Assembly (NCBI GenBank): GCA_947628335.1
Contig: CANQZT010000102.1
Location: forward strand, 1-5,527
Length of the DNA stretch: 5,527 nt
Reading direction: 5' to 3'
Origin: an uncultured Clostridia bacterium
Lineage (GTDB): Bacteria > Bacillota_A > Clostridia > TANB77 > CAG-508
The notes below the pieces were generated by a model, which worked only from the letters and a program-made list of their open reading frames with translations, searched no databases and had not been told where the DNA came from. Shown one piece after another: positions 5,527-5,527 of this stretch; the stretch's first letter is position 1, and each line of letters starts with the position of its first letter. The position numbers and the translations under genes are program-made.

Positions 5527-5527
5527 G

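Overview
The window is A+T-rich DNA with strong AGGAGG-type ribosome binding sites and consensus sigma-A-type promoters. It carries a classical S10 ribosomal-protein operon, a PepV/Sapep-type dipeptidase and spoVG. Together these point to a Firmicute, most likely a member of the class Clostridia; genus and species cannot be told from the sequence.

Layout from left to right. Positions 1-2890 on the minus strand hold the start of the S10 operon. In transcription order these are rpsJ (S10), rplC (L3), rplD (L4), rplW (L23) and rplB (L2), with rplB cut by the left edge. A consensus promoter at 3123-3151 drives it through a leader of about 226 nt. The leader contains several hairpins and a weak terminator-like hairpin, so attenuation control is plausible. 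Between 3117 and 3276 lies a divergent promoter region. Its second consensus promoter, on the plus strand at 3205-3233, drives a 119-residue protein of unknown function (3277-3636), which is closed by a good intrinsic terminator at 3654-3690. I see a faint HPr-like pattern in that protein. Next, on the plus strand, is a PepV/Sapep-family dipeptidase gene (3733-5125). All its metal ligands are recognisable, but the reading frame is broken by one extra base near 3928-3931. It converges on spoVG (5183-5464, minus strand), and the two share an 11-bp symmetrical terminator at 5144-5171.

How the parts relate: the five ribosomal proteins form one co-transcribed unit, with rplD and rplW sharing a TAATG stop/start. 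The 119-residue gene and the dipeptidase have no evident functional link to the ribosome operon or to each other. spoVG is an independently transcribed regulator whose promoter lies at or beyond the right edge.

No mobile element, CRISPR array, tRNA or rRNA was seen. The least explained parts are the rpsJ leader, the rpsJ-rplC spacer with its repeated heptamers, the 119-residue protein and the dipeptidase frameshift.
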